DNA from: an uncultured bacterium
Lineage (GTDB): Bacteria; Cyanobacteriota; Vampirovibrionia; Gastranaerophilales; Gastranaerophilaceae
Reading direction: 5' to 3'
DNA length: 26,326 nt
Assembly (NCBI GenBank): GCA_900551675.1
Contig: URXH01000018.1
Coordinates: forward strand, 1-26,326
The notes under the pieces were generated by a model. That model was not told the DNA's origin. It ran no database searches and was given only the letters and a program-made list of their open reading frames with translations. Both the position numbers and the translations under genes were made by a program. This document shows positions 6,619 through 14,022 of the stretch, piece by piece. Numbering within the stretch: position 1 is the stretch's first letter; each line of letters starts with the position of its first letter.

Positions 6619-8334
6619 TTAACCCTCACTTTTATCTACATTTCCAGAATAATAGAAATTAAACAATTCTGCAATATGTCTATTTTCATCAGATACATTT
6701 TCACCTGTTATAAAATTGTAAATATCCAGCAGATTATATCTGCTCAAAGTTACTGCGTCTTCATCTGTCAGACTGTGATGATTTTCCGTCAAAAATACAC
6801 GTACAATTTTATCCAGAGAAATTTTCAAAAACGCGTCAACAAGATTGCCGTCAAAATGCTTATTCTTACCTGATATAAGAATATCAATAACATTTTGAAT
6901 AGGCATTTTATCACGGTAATGACGCCGTGATGTAATCGCATCAAATACATCCGCCACAGCAAGAATTCGTCCGCCGTACGGGATATCATCACCTGCAAGG
7001 TGCCTGTAATATCCTGAACCGTCATATTTTTCATGATGCGAGCAGGCAATTTCCGTTATAATTTTAAAATTTTCAGAAGTATGAATTTTCTCTAAAATAT
7101 CATGAGTTATTCTTACATGTTCCTGAATATGTTTGTATTCATCATCTGTCAGCTTGCCTTCTTTTTGAAGAACAGAATCACGTATCCCGATTTTTCCAAT
7201 ATCATGAAGAATTGCGGCTTTTTCAACAAGTTCTTTAAAATTCTCATCACAGCCGAGTTCATCAACAAGAAGCATTGAATAAAGCTTTACACGGCTTGAA
7301 TGCCCTGCAGTAATTTTGTCGCGGGCATCTATAGATTTTGCAAGGGTGTCTATAAAACTTTCAAACAAAATCTTTTGTTCTTTGTAAAGCTCTTTCTGCT
7401 GTTCAAATAACTGTGCATTTTCAAGAGCAATAGATGCACTTCCGCCTATTGCAGCAAGCAGATCTTCATCACCTTTTGTAAATACCCCGCCCAATTTATT
7501 CAATACCTGGAATGCACCGATAATTTCTTTATTATTGTTTTTAATCGGCATACAAAGTATTGTCTTTGTTCTATAGCCTGTTTCTTTATCAATATCAGGA
7601 TTAAAACGCGGATCGCTGTATGCATCGGGGATATTTAACGGCTCGCCTGTTTTTACAACGTAACCTGCAAGCCCTTTATCAGCAGGAAAACGTATCTCCT
7701 GACTGTCAAGCCCCAGTGCGACTTTGCTCCAGAGTTCATTTTTCTCTTTATCATACATAAAAACCGTACATCTGTCTGCTTGAATAGCAATTTTTGTTTC
7801 TTCCGCTATAACTTTCAGCAAAATATCAATATCAGTTACGGCGCTGATAGATCTGCCGATTTTTACAAGGGAAACAAGCGGATCGCTTTTAACAGGAAGG
7901 GTAAAATCTTCATCACTTTTTATTTCTTTAATTCTTGTAAGAGTATAACCTATAATTGAAAATTCATCACCCGCTATCATTGCGATATTTTTTGCATGTT
8001 CAAAATACATTAAAGCGGTATCTTTCAAGCCTTCGCCAAAAGCTACAGTACCTTTGGCATATTCATTAACGATTTTTCCGGTATCGCTTTTCGAATTTTC
8101 CGCCATAAACCGGGCATCATTTAAAATTCTTAATACTTCTTCGTACCTGCTTTTATCTTTTAAATATAATGCAAGTCCGAAAAGGCTTAAACTCACAGAC
8201 AGATAACCTGATGCGCTTTTTGTTCCGTAAAAATTTCTAGCCTCTTCAAAAGTATTTAATGCTTCATCATACGCTTTTTCTGCCAGCAGTGCCAGTCCTT
8301 TTCTTATTATTTCTGTATCACACTCAATCATCAT
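6619..8334 (-). CDS. TPR-GAF-HD-GYP protein, probable cyclic-di-GMP phosphodiesterase (571 aa)
   Basis: Three regions are visible. An N-terminal helical, TPR-like region covers about 1-145. A GAF sensor domain covers about 160-310, with ADRCTVFMYD and KGLAGYVVKTGEPLNIPDAY segments. An HD-GYP domain covers about 325-500. HD-GYP enzymes hydrolyse cyclic di-GMP, using an HD metal centre: HDIGK and HHEKYDGSGYYR are present. The name motif GYP reads GYY here; the metal-binding His and Asp residues are kept, so activity is likely but substrate detail is uncertain. No membrane segment, so cytoplasmic. It heads the operon with its own promoter, and the start is an ATG ATG pair after a weak AAGGG site. 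The GAF domain suggests control by a small ligand. Confidence 0.92.
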   Translation of the reverse strand: MMIECDTEIIRKGLALLAEKAYDEALNTFEEARNFYGTKSASGYLSVSLSLFGLALYLKDKSRYEEVLRILNDARFMAENSKSDTGKIVNEYAKGTVAFGEGLKDTALMYFEHAKNIAMIAGDEFSIIGYTLTRIKEIKSDEDFTLPVKSDPLVSLVKIGRSISAVTDIDILLKVIAEETKIAIQADRCTVFMYDKEKNELWSKVALGLDSQEIRFPADKGLAGYVVKTGEPLNIPDAYSDPRFNPDIDKETGYRTKTILCMPIKNNNKEIIGAFQVLNKLGGVFTKGDEDLLAAIGGSASIALENAQLFEQQKELYKEQKILFESFIDTLAKSIDARDKITAGHSSRVKLYSMLLVDELGCDENFKELVEKAAILHDIGKIGIRDSVLQKEGKLTDDEYKHIQEHVRITHDILEKIHTSENFKIITEIACSHHEKYDGSGYYRHLAGDDIPYGGRILAVADVFDAITSRRHYRDKMPIQNVIDILISGKNKHFDGNLVDAFLKISLDKIVRVFLTENHHSLTDEDAVTLSRYNLLDIYNFITGENVSDENRHIAELFNFYYSGNVDKSEG

Positions 8335-8371
8335 TTTATTCTTAACCCTTATAAATATTTGTTAAACACTT

Positions 8372-8400
8372 TTTACAACTCTATGTTTTTATTGTACAAT
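8372..8400 (+). promoter_or_regulatory. Promoter of the GT2 gene, overlapping the divergent operon promoter
   Basis: TTTACA, a 17-bp spacer, then TACAAT, with a leader of about 40 nt to the ATG. The -10 lies in the palindrome ATTGTACAAT (8391-8400), which is also the -10 of the opposite promoter. Confidence 0.6.
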
Positions 8401-8419
8401 ATTTTTATAAAGATTACAA
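8391..8419 (-). promoter_or_regulatory. Promoter of the HD-GYP signalling operon
   Basis: On the minus strand TTGTAA, a 17-bp spacer, then TACAAT, giving a leader of about 50 nt. The -10 is shared with the plus-strand promoter through the ATTGTACAAT palindrome. Confidence 0.6.
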
Positions 8420-8445
8420 ATACTTTTTATTAGAATGGAGCTTAT

Positions 8446-9132
8446 ATGGAAAAAATTACAATATTAATTCCCGTTTATAACGAAGTAAACACTCTGGATA
8501 AAATAATTGAAAAGGTTGAAAAAGCGTCATTTTGCGGACTTGAAAAAGAAATAATACTGATAGACGATTATTCAACAGACGGAACAAAAGATTTATATTC
8601 AAAATATCCGTACAAAGTTTTGTATCATGAATATAATCAAGGTAAAGGCGCAGCATTAAGGACAGGTTTCAAAGAAGCATCAGGCGATATTATAATAATT
8701 CAGGATGCTGACCTTGAATATGATCCTGTTGATTACGAGCCTCTAATAAAACTAATTATTGACGGGAAAGCCGATGTTTGCTATGGTTCAAGGCTTTCAG
8801 GCGGTAAACCTTCAAGATCATTTATGTTCCATCATCTTTTGGGCAACAAATTTTTATCGCTTTTGACAAATATTCTTTACGGTTCTACATTAACCGATAT
8901 GGAAACATGCTATAAAGCTTTTAAAGCTGATTTTATTAAAGGAATTGAAATTAAATCAAACCGTTTTGACTTTGAACCTGAAATTACGGCAAAAGTTTTA
9001 AAAAGAGGTGCAAGATTGTATGAACTTCCGATTTCTTATTACGGAAGAGAATTTTCCGAGGGTAAAAAAATCACGTGGAAAGACGGATTCCATGCAATTA
9101 TTGCACTTATCAAATACAGATTTACTGATTAG
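8446..9132 (+). CDS. Family 2 glycosyltransferase, dolichyl/polyprenyl-phosphate sugar synthase-like (228 aa)
   Basis: A compact GT-A fold enzyme: ITILIPVYNE at the N-terminus, nucleotide-binding D40/D41, the DxD metal motif as DAD (87-89), and GKGAALRTGF, all as in DPM1-like polyprenyl-phosphate mannosyl/glucosyl synthases. These move a sugar from a nucleotide sugar to a polyprenyl phosphate at the inner face of the membrane, making a donor for envelope glycans or glycoproteins. It has no C-terminal membrane helices, as in the short, DPM1-like members. The TDMETCYKAF and RFDFEPEITAKVLKRG motifs are typical of this group. GGAG lies five bases before the ATG. The sugar donor is not predictable. 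It is first of a plus-strand run, but the next gene is 132 bp away behind a repeat array. Confidence 0.9.
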   Translation: MEKITILIPVYNEVNTLDKIIEKVEKASFCGLEKEIILIDDYSTDGTKDLYSKYPYKVLYHEYNQGKGAALRTGFKEASGDIIIIQDADLEYDPVDYEPLIKLIIDGKADVCYGSRLSGGKPSRSFMFHHLLGNKFLSLLTNILYGSTLTDMETCYKAFKADFIKGIEIKSNRFDFEPEITAKVLKRGARLYELPISYYGREFSEGKKITWKDGFHAIIALIKYRFTD

Positions 9133-9151
9133 ATGAAACAGAGAACAATAA

Positions 9152-9199
9152 GAAGATAAGAGGGTAAGAAGATTGGAAGATAGGCAGTATCAGTAGGCA
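9152..9199 (+). repeat. Degenerate 8-bp tandem array after the GT2 gene
   Basis: Six consecutive octamers in register, variants of GAAGATAR / GAGGGTAA. The first four closely match the left arm of the array at 10105-10140. The tract is purine-rich on the plus strand and lies wholly between the GT2 stop codon and the next ribosome site. Confidence 0.75.
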
Positions 9200-9264
9200 G
9201 TTTTGATGTAATATGCCAAAAATCTAATAAGTCAAACGAAATTTGACAGAAAGGATGAAAAAAA

Positions 9265-10101
9265 ATGAAAAAGATTATTCTATCGTTATTTTTAGCAGCA
9301 TCACTTGCAGCTCCATCACTTTCGGCAACATGGAGCGCTGTAGACAGAGTTCCGACAGTAGGTAAACAGGTTTTGACAAAAAACAGCCTGCCTTCCGAGA
9401 CTAAATTTGTCGTAACCGAAACAGAAGTTGCAAACAGCACTTCAAATGCGAATAATGAACTTTATATCAGTAAAACTAATCTTAATTATACAGGAAACGA
9501 CAACGAAGTAGCCGCAGTTATTTCTCAGGAACTCGGCGCGCTGATAAATGCAAATGCATCTAAAAAGAAACTAGTTTCTAATATTACAAGCGCAATTGCA
9601 GGAAGTTTTATAGACACATCACTTGAAACCACAGCACTTGCGGCAAATGAACTTACGCTGAATAACATGTCAGAAAAAGATCAGATGAATGCGGATATAA
9701 CAGGTGTTGATTTAATGATTCAGGCAGGTTACAACCCGCTTGCAATGATTGTTGTATTAGGTAAAATGCCAGGCTCTACAATGGACTTGTTAAAGAGCCA
9801 GCCTAATAATTTTAAACGCACAATGTACATCTATGACTATCTTGCATACAACTATCCTTCCAAAGTAAAAGCAGGATACGGATGTCAGGAATACAGAAAT
9901 TTCACAGCTTACATTCAGCCGACACTTGATGAAAGAAATTCCAGCGAAAAGAAACTTAAGAAATGGGAAAAAGAACAGGCAAAATTAAAACAAGAAAGAG
10001 CAAAACAAATTGCCAAATATAAAGCAACAGGCGGACTCAACGGCTGGGATGCTTCTTACACCATTTTGAAAAATTTGTCTGAAAATGCAGAAGTAAAATA
10101 A
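9265..10101 (+). CDS. M48-like metallopeptidase homologue with degenerate active site (278 aa)
   Basis: There is a Sec signal peptide (MKKIILSLFLAASLAAPSLS), so it is exported. The middle (about 80-165) follows the M48 Zn-peptidase pattern: NEVAAVISQELGALINANAS replaces the usual 'E.aaVlaHElgH...H', and KDQMNADITGVDLMIQAGYNP replaces 'E.eAD..Gl.lm..aGydp'. The zinc ligands are lost: the HExxH histidines are Q88 and A92, and the usual third-ligand Glu is not conserved. It is therefore probably a non-catalytic relative (pseudopeptidase). The C-terminal part has a basic coiled-coil-like stretch (about 228-255, K/E/Q-rich). An AAAGGA ribosome site fits the ATG. Envelope chaperone-like or binding roles are possible but unproven. 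The similarity is by pattern and moderately certain. Confidence 0.7.
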   Translation: MKKIILSLFLAASLAAPSLSATWSAVDRVPTVGKQVLTKNSLPSETKFVVTETEVANSTSNANNELYISKTNLNYTGNDNEVAAVISQELGALINANASKKKLVSNITSAIAGSFIDTSLETTALAANELTLNNMSEKDQMNADITGVDLMIQAGYNPLAMIVVLGKMPGSTMDLLKSQPNNFKRTMYIYDYLAYNYPSKVKAGYGCQEYRNFTAYIQPTLDERNSSEKKLKKWEKEQAKLKQERAKQIAKYKATGGLNGWDASYTILKNLSENAEVK

Positions 10102-10104
10102 ACC

Positions 10105-10212
10105 AGAAGATAGGAGGGTATGAAGATTGGAAGATAAGCCGATAAAAATGTTCAAAAAAAATTTTTGAACAATAACAGCCTATCTTCTTACCTTCTTATC
10201 TTCCTACCTTCT
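10105..10212. repeat. Inverted pair of degenerate 8-bp tandem arrays
   Basis: The left arm 10105-10140 is four octamers of GAAGATAG type. The right arm 10179-10212 is the mirror (pyrimidine-rich). Right-arm reverse complement matches the left at 27 of 36 places without gaps. Between them is a perfect palindrome of GTTCAAAAA/TTTTTGAAC type. The whole fills the gap between the M48-like gene and the first zinc-ribbon gene and ends just before an AAGGAG ribosome site. Transcribed, it would make one long imperfect hairpin. Confidence 0.75.
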
Positions 10213-10229
10213 AAACAAAGGAGATAAAA

Positions 10230-10748
10230 ATGAGCGATACCATAGAAATGATTACCTGTCCAGCCTGTGGAAAAGCAATGCATAAAGTTTACATGAAGGA
10301 AAGCGGAACAAGCCTTGATGTTTGTTTAGACGGCTGCGGAGGTATATTTTTTGACGGACAGGAATTGAAACACTTTGATGAACAGTCGGAAAATATTGAC
10401 GAATTGAAACAGGCAATTGAAGGCAAAACTTTTGAAAAAACAGATGAAAGCATTACAAGAGTTTGTCCTGTCTGCGGCAACAATATGGTAAAAAATCATG
10501 TAAGCATTAAACATGAGATTACAATAGATGAATGCTACAACTGCGGTTCAAAATTTTTTGACCACGGTGAACTGACAAAAATGCGCGAACAGTATGCAAC
10601 AGAAGAAGACAGAAAACAAGATTTTCTAGCCTCAACCTACAATGAAACAGGTGCAAAAATTGATGCACTGGAGATGCAGCATAATATAAATCTTGCAAAG
10701 CGTTCACGATTTTTAAAAGCACTGGATAAATTATTTTTGGGGTATTAA
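10230..10748 (+). CDS. Double TFIIB-type zinc-ribbon protein, copy 1 (172 aa)
   Basis: Two zinc ribbons of the zf-TFIIB Pfam type. The first uses C10, C13, C32 and C36 (CPAC ... CLDGCGGIFFDGQEL). The second uses C79, C82, C102 and C105 (CPVC ... CYNCGSKFFDHGEL). These bind structural zinc and recur in small bacterial proteins of unknown role, so a transcription function should not be assumed. After the second ribbon comes a charged helical tail. It is followed after one base by a paralogue, so the two are co-translated. AAGGAG lies before the ATG. Confidence 0.88.
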   Translation: MSDTIEMITCPACGKAMHKVYMKESGTSLDVCLDGCGGIFFDGQELKHFDEQSENIDELKQAIEGKTFEKTDESITRVCPVCGNNMVKNHVSIKHEITIDECYNCGSKFFDHGELTKMREQYATEEDRKQDFLASTYNETGAKIDALEMQHNINLAKRSRFLKALDKLFLGY

Positions 10749-10749
10749 T

Positions 10750-11298
10750 ATGGCTGACAGCACAGATATATTAACGTGTCCCGCATGCGGGGAGGAAATG
10801 ACAAAAGTATTTATAACAGATAAAGGTATAAACCTTGATGTATGTTCAAACAACTGCGGAGGAATCTTTTTTGATTCCAGAGAATTTCAGCAGTGCACTT
10901 CATCCATCAATGAGGTATGGGAGTTAAAACAGCTTATAGAAGGCAAAAACTTCATGCCAGTTGATGAATCTAAAACAAGGATCTGCCCTGCCTGTAAAAC
11001 GCCAATGGTAAAAACAAAATCGTTCGGGATACAAATTGATACCTGTAACAACTGCGGAGGTATTTTCCTTGATAATAACGAATTTGAAACAATAAAAAAT
11101 CAAATAAATGCCCAGAAAAAAAGAACAGAAGTTCATGAAAACAAGTATAAAGACATAGATCTTCATGAATTTTGCAAAGACGCTCTTGATGAAAACAAAA
11201 AATTTCAATTTCTCTCAAATGCCGCAAACAGATTAAACAGGAGCACTTATATAGATCCACGCTTCCCGCTGGCATCTTTTTTTAGATTGTTTTTCTAA
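10750..11298 (+). CDS. Double TFIIB-type zinc-ribbon protein, copy 2 (182 aa)
   Basis: A paralogue of the gene just upstream. Ribbon one has C10, C13, C32 and C36 at exactly the same positions; ribbon two has C79, C82, C99 and C102. The linker (ELKQLIEGKNF) is shared with copy 1 (ELKQAIEGKTF). The tail differs and ends in a hydrophobic ASFFRLFF. The ATG comes one base after the stop of copy 1. The 3' end overlaps the convergent phosphohexomutase gene by 17 bp, and no terminator is seen between them. Function unknown; the pair could form a heterodimer after gene duplication, which is speculation. Confidence 0.87.
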   Translation: MADSTDILTCPACGEEMTKVFITDKGINLDVCSNNCGGIFFDSREFQQCTSSINEVWELKQLIEGKNFMPVDESKTRICPACKTPMVKTKSFGIQIDTCNNCGGIFLDNNEFETIKNQINAQKKRTEVHENKYKDIDLHEFCKDALDENKKFQFLSNAANRLNRSTYIDPRFPLASFFRLFF

Positions 11299-12655
11299 GT
11301 TTGTCGAGTTTTAGCGGACTGTCGCTTTCGAAGTAAATTCTCAAAAGCGGCTCGGTTCCGCTTGGGCGTACAAGCATCCAGCTTGTATTATCGTCAAAGT
11401 AAAGTTTTACACCGTCTTTTGTATCAATATTTTTAACATTCAAACCGCCGATTGATTTTTTGTTTTTATACTCTTCAAGAAGCGGTCTTATTTCGTCAAA
11501 ATTTTCAAGACGTCTGTCAATCCGGTCGTTGTAGAATCTGCAACCGACAAAATCATACAGATTTTTTTGAAATTCAACAAGTGATTTGTTCTCATAAGCC
11601 ATAGCCTCGAGTATAAGAAGATTTGCAAGAATTCCGTCTTTTTCCGGAATATGTCCCTGAATACTTAAACCGCCGGATTCTTCTCCGCCTATGACGGGAT
11701 TAAATCTGCGCATTGCTTCCCCGACATGTTTAAATCCGACAGCCGTTTCAATAACTTCAACACCGAGTTTTTCAGCAGTTTTATTTAGTAAAAGACTTGC
11801 ACCTACAGTTTTTACAAGCGTACCTTTTAGCCCTTTATGTCTGATTAGATGGATTAAAAGAATTGCGATAATTTCGTTCGGTGAGACATATTCTCCGTTT
11901 TCATTTATTACGCCGAACCTGTCAGAGTCGCCGTCATTTGCAAAACCAACAGAATTTGTAGCTGACTTAACTTTTTCAATCAATTCTTTTAAATATTTGG
12001 GCTTGGGTTCAGGCATTCCGCCGCCAAAGTTCACATCATGGAACATGTGAAGGCTGTCATATTTTATGCCGTGAATATCTAAAAGTTTATCAAAATAACC
12101 GATGCTTGCGGCATAAAGGCCATCAAAAATTATATTTTTATCGAAACTTTTAATTTTTCCAAAATCAATAAGTTTTTCAAGGTGTGCAAAATAATCCGGC
12201 GCAAAATTATATTTAATAACATGCCCGCCTGCTTCCTGATTTTTAAACGGCACAGCAAGATTATACATAAGTTCATCCGTAATATCAGATGTTGCAGGAC
12301 CTGCGTAATCGGGAATAAATTTTATCCCTAGATATTCAGGCGGATTGTGAGAAGCTGTAAACATAACTGCACAGGCATTCAAATGTTTTGCATTATATGC
12401 TAAAACAGGAGTCGGAACAACCTTATCCGATAACAAAACCTCAAAGCCGTATTCCGCTAACTGCTCTGCAGTCTGCTGTGCAAAGTCTAAAGCTTTATAT
12501 CGCGGATCGTATCCTATAATAATCTTTTTTCCCAATCCAAAATTGTCAAAAATATATTTCCCTATTGCCTTTGTAACCGTTCTTACATTTTCTTCGTTAA
12601 AATCTTTTCCAACAACAGCTCTCCAGCCGTCAGTACCGAATTTTATATTACTCAT
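11282..12655 (-). CDS. Phosphoglucomutase / phosphomannomutase family protein (457 aa)
   Basis: An alpha-D-phosphohexomutase with all four family motifs: FGTDGWR at the N-terminus, the phosphoserine loop FTASHNPPEYLGIK, the metal loop DGDSDRFG, the sugar-recognition loop GGEESGG, and the phosphate-binding RPSGTEPLLRIY at the C-terminus. These enzymes interconvert sugar 1- and 6-phosphates. Glc-1-P would feed glycogen and the dTDP-rhamnose route whose genes lie at the right end of the window. The specificity (Glc, Man or GlcN) cannot be fixed from sequence. The frame is open 20 codons further up to 12715, but the start MSNIKFGTDG at 12655 has a GAGG site eight bases upstream, and the longer form would run through the pheA promoter. 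Confidence 0.9.
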   Translation of the reverse strand: MSNIKFGTDGWRAVVGKDFNEENVRTVTKAIGKYIFDNFGLGKKIIIGYDPRYKALDFAQQTAEQLAEYGFEVLLSDKVVPTPVLAYNAKHLNACAVMFTASHNPPEYLGIKFIPDYAGPATSDITDELMYNLAVPFKNQEAGGHVIKYNFAPDYFAHLEKLIDFGKIKSFDKNIIFDGLYAASIGYFDKLLDIHGIKYDSLHMFHDVNFGGGMPEPKPKYLKELIEKVKSATNSVGFANDGDSDRFGVINENGEYVSPNEIIAILLIHLIRHKGLKGTLVKTVGASLLLNKTAEKLGVEVIETAVGFKHVGEAMRRFNPVIGGEESGGLSIQGHIPEKDGILANLLILEAMAYENKSLVEFQKNLYDFVGCRFYNDRIDRRLENFDEIRPLLEEYKNKKSIGGLNVKNIDTKDGVKLYFDDNTSWMLVRPSGTEPLLRIYFESDSPLKLDKLRKTI

Positions 12656-12660
12656 TTGTA

Positions 12661-12688
12661 TTGCCTCGCTATTTTCTTCTGTTATAAT
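12661..12688 (+). promoter_or_regulatory. Promoter of pheA
   Basis: TTGCCT, a 16-bp spacer, then TATAAT, about 27 bp before the pheA ATG. It lies in the 60-bp gap to the divergent phosphohexomutase start. Confidence 0.65.
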
Positions 12689-12715
12689 AATATTAGAAAT
12701 AAGGAGTAATCGCAA

Positions 12716-13588
12716 ATGTTAAATTTAGAAACTGTTAAAACAATAGCATATTTAGGACCTCAAGCTTCATTTACCGAAATGGCAAAAGATGAATTTTGCA
12801 AACGATTTAACATAAGCGCATACCCGACTCCCCTGCAGACAATCAGACAGGTTGTGGAATATGTTGATGATACCCCTGATTCACTCGGCGTTCTTGCCGT
12901 TGAAAATTCAATTGAAGGCGCTGTAAGAGAATCAATGGACAATCTTATGGTTACAAAAAATCCGAATATAAAAATTTTATCGGAATGTTACCTCCCGATA
13001 AACCACTGTCTTTTAGCAAGAACAACAGAATTTTCATCAATTACGGGAGTAATTTCGCATCCTCAGGCGCTTGCACAGTGTCAGGATTTTATACACAATG
13101 AACTTCCGTTTAACGTTAACATCATAGAAGCTGCAAGCACTGCAGAAGCTGCAAGAAGCCTGCAGAATTATAATCTTACCTATGGAGCAATCGGAAGCAA
13201 AAAAACAGCAGAAACTTATAATTTGAATATTCTCAAAGAAAACATAAACGATGATAAAACAAACCAGACAAGATTTGTCCTTATTGGCGATTTTGAAACC
13301 GAAGAAACAGGACATGACAAAACGTCAATGGCATTTTCTACAGAAAACAAACCGGGTGCGCTTTTGAATGTCCTTGAAATATTTATGCAAAACCACATCA
13401 ATCTTTCCTATATCGCGTCGCGTCCTTCAAAAAACAAATTCGGAGAATATATATTCATAGTAAACTTTGACGGACATATACATGAACCCAAAATTATGAA
13501 TACAATACAAAAAATTAAAGAAAAAACGACTTATATAAGATTTTTAGGCTCATACAAAAAAAGCAAAGCTATTGTTCTTCAGCCGTAA
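12716..13588 (+). CDS. pheA: Prephenate dehydratase (290 aa)
   Basis: Converts prephenate to phenylpyruvate in phenylalanine synthesis. The catalytic domain runs from AYLGPQASFTEMA through LAVENSIEGAVRESMDNL to the TNQTRFVLIG segment (about 182-191), which holds the essential Thr-Arg-Phe. A C-terminal ACT domain (about 200-285, with NKPGALLNVLEIF and IASRPSK in place of the usual ESRP) gives phenylalanine feedback control. There is no fused chorismate mutase domain, so this is the monofunctional bacterial type. An AAGGAG site precedes the ATG. The 3' end overlaps the convergent acpS gene by 20 bp. Confidence 0.95.
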   Translation: MLNLETVKTIAYLGPQASFTEMAKDEFCKRFNISAYPTPLQTIRQVVEYVDDTPDSLGVLAVENSIEGAVRESMDNLMVTKNPNIKILSECYLPINHCLLARTTEFSSITGVISHPQALAQCQDFIHNELPFNVNIIEAASTAEAARSLQNYNLTYGAIGSKKTAETYNLNILKENINDDKTNQTRFVLIGDFETEETGHDKTSMAFSTENKPGALLNVLEIFMQNHINLSYIASRPSKNKFGEYIFIVNFDGHIHEPKIMNTIQKIKEKTTYIRFLGSYKKSKAIVLQP

Positions 13589-13913
13589 CAAAAGCTAGTG
13601 CCTTTGTTCTGTCATGAGAAAGACTAACTTGAAAAACAATGTTCTTTTCAATTTGTTTTAAAATTCGAATTTGAGGGTATTGTTTTTCATTATGGAAAAC
13701 TTCTATTTTATTATAAGGCACATTTTCGATATCAAGGGCTGTCAAAGCTTTTACTACAGCTTCTTTTGCACAAAAACGGGCTGCCAGATGACTCTCTGGT
13801 TTTGAAAATTGTAAACAATATTCGAGCTCCAAGGGTGTAAAAACTCTGTGCAGAAAATCTTCGGATTTTCCTTTAAATCTTTCAATATCTTCAATATCAA
13901 CACCGATTGCCAT
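13569..13913 (-). CDS. acpS: Holo-[acyl-carrier-protein] synthase (114 aa)
   Basis: Transfers the 4'-phosphopantetheine arm of CoA to a serine of acyl carrier protein. Motifs: GVDIEDIERF at the N-terminus, ARFCAKEAVVKAL in the middle with the Mg-binding Glu, and SLSHDRTKALAFV at the C-terminus. Length is normal for AcpS. No Shine-Dalgarno sequence is seen before the ATG, and the predicted -10 box lies only six bases upstream, so the mRNA may be leaderless. It overlaps pheA tail to tail by 20 bp. It is an isolated gene rather than part of a fatty acid cluster. Confidence 0.93.
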   Translation of the reverse strand: MAIGVDIEDIERFKGKSEDFLHRVFTPLELEYCLQFSKPESHLAARFCAKEAVVKALTALDIENVPYNKIEVFHNEKQYPQIRILKQIEKNIVFQVSLSHDRTKALAFVTAEEQ

Positions 13914-13919
13914 AAAGTG

Positions 13920-13949
13920 ATTTTAGCACAAGATTGACGATTTTTGCAA
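13920..13949 (-). promoter_or_regulatory. Promoter of acpS, predicted leaderless start
   Basis: On the minus strand TTGCAA, an 18-bp spacer, then TAAAAT preceded by TG. Only six bases (CACTTT) separate the -10 from the ATG, so transcription would begin at or next to the start codon. Confidence 0.55.
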
Positions 13950-13963
13950 ACACGTGTTATAAT
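13934..13963 (+). promoter_or_regulatory. Promoter of the tail-fibre gene pair
   Basis: TTGACG, an 18-bp spacer, then TATAAT with an upstream TG (extended -10). It overlaps the divergent acpS promoter. The leader would be about 50 nt. Confidence 0.65.
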
Positions 13964-14022
13964 TGATTATTCAAACGCATTTTAAATAACATTTTTCATT
14001 AAATTAGTCAGAAAGGAAATTT

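Noticed and set aside
12656..12715. An upstream in-frame start extending the phosphohexomutase by 20 residues
   Set aside because: It would run through the pheA promoter and start next to the pheA ATG. The ATG at 12655 has a ribosome site and begins at the conserved MSNIKFGTDGWR.
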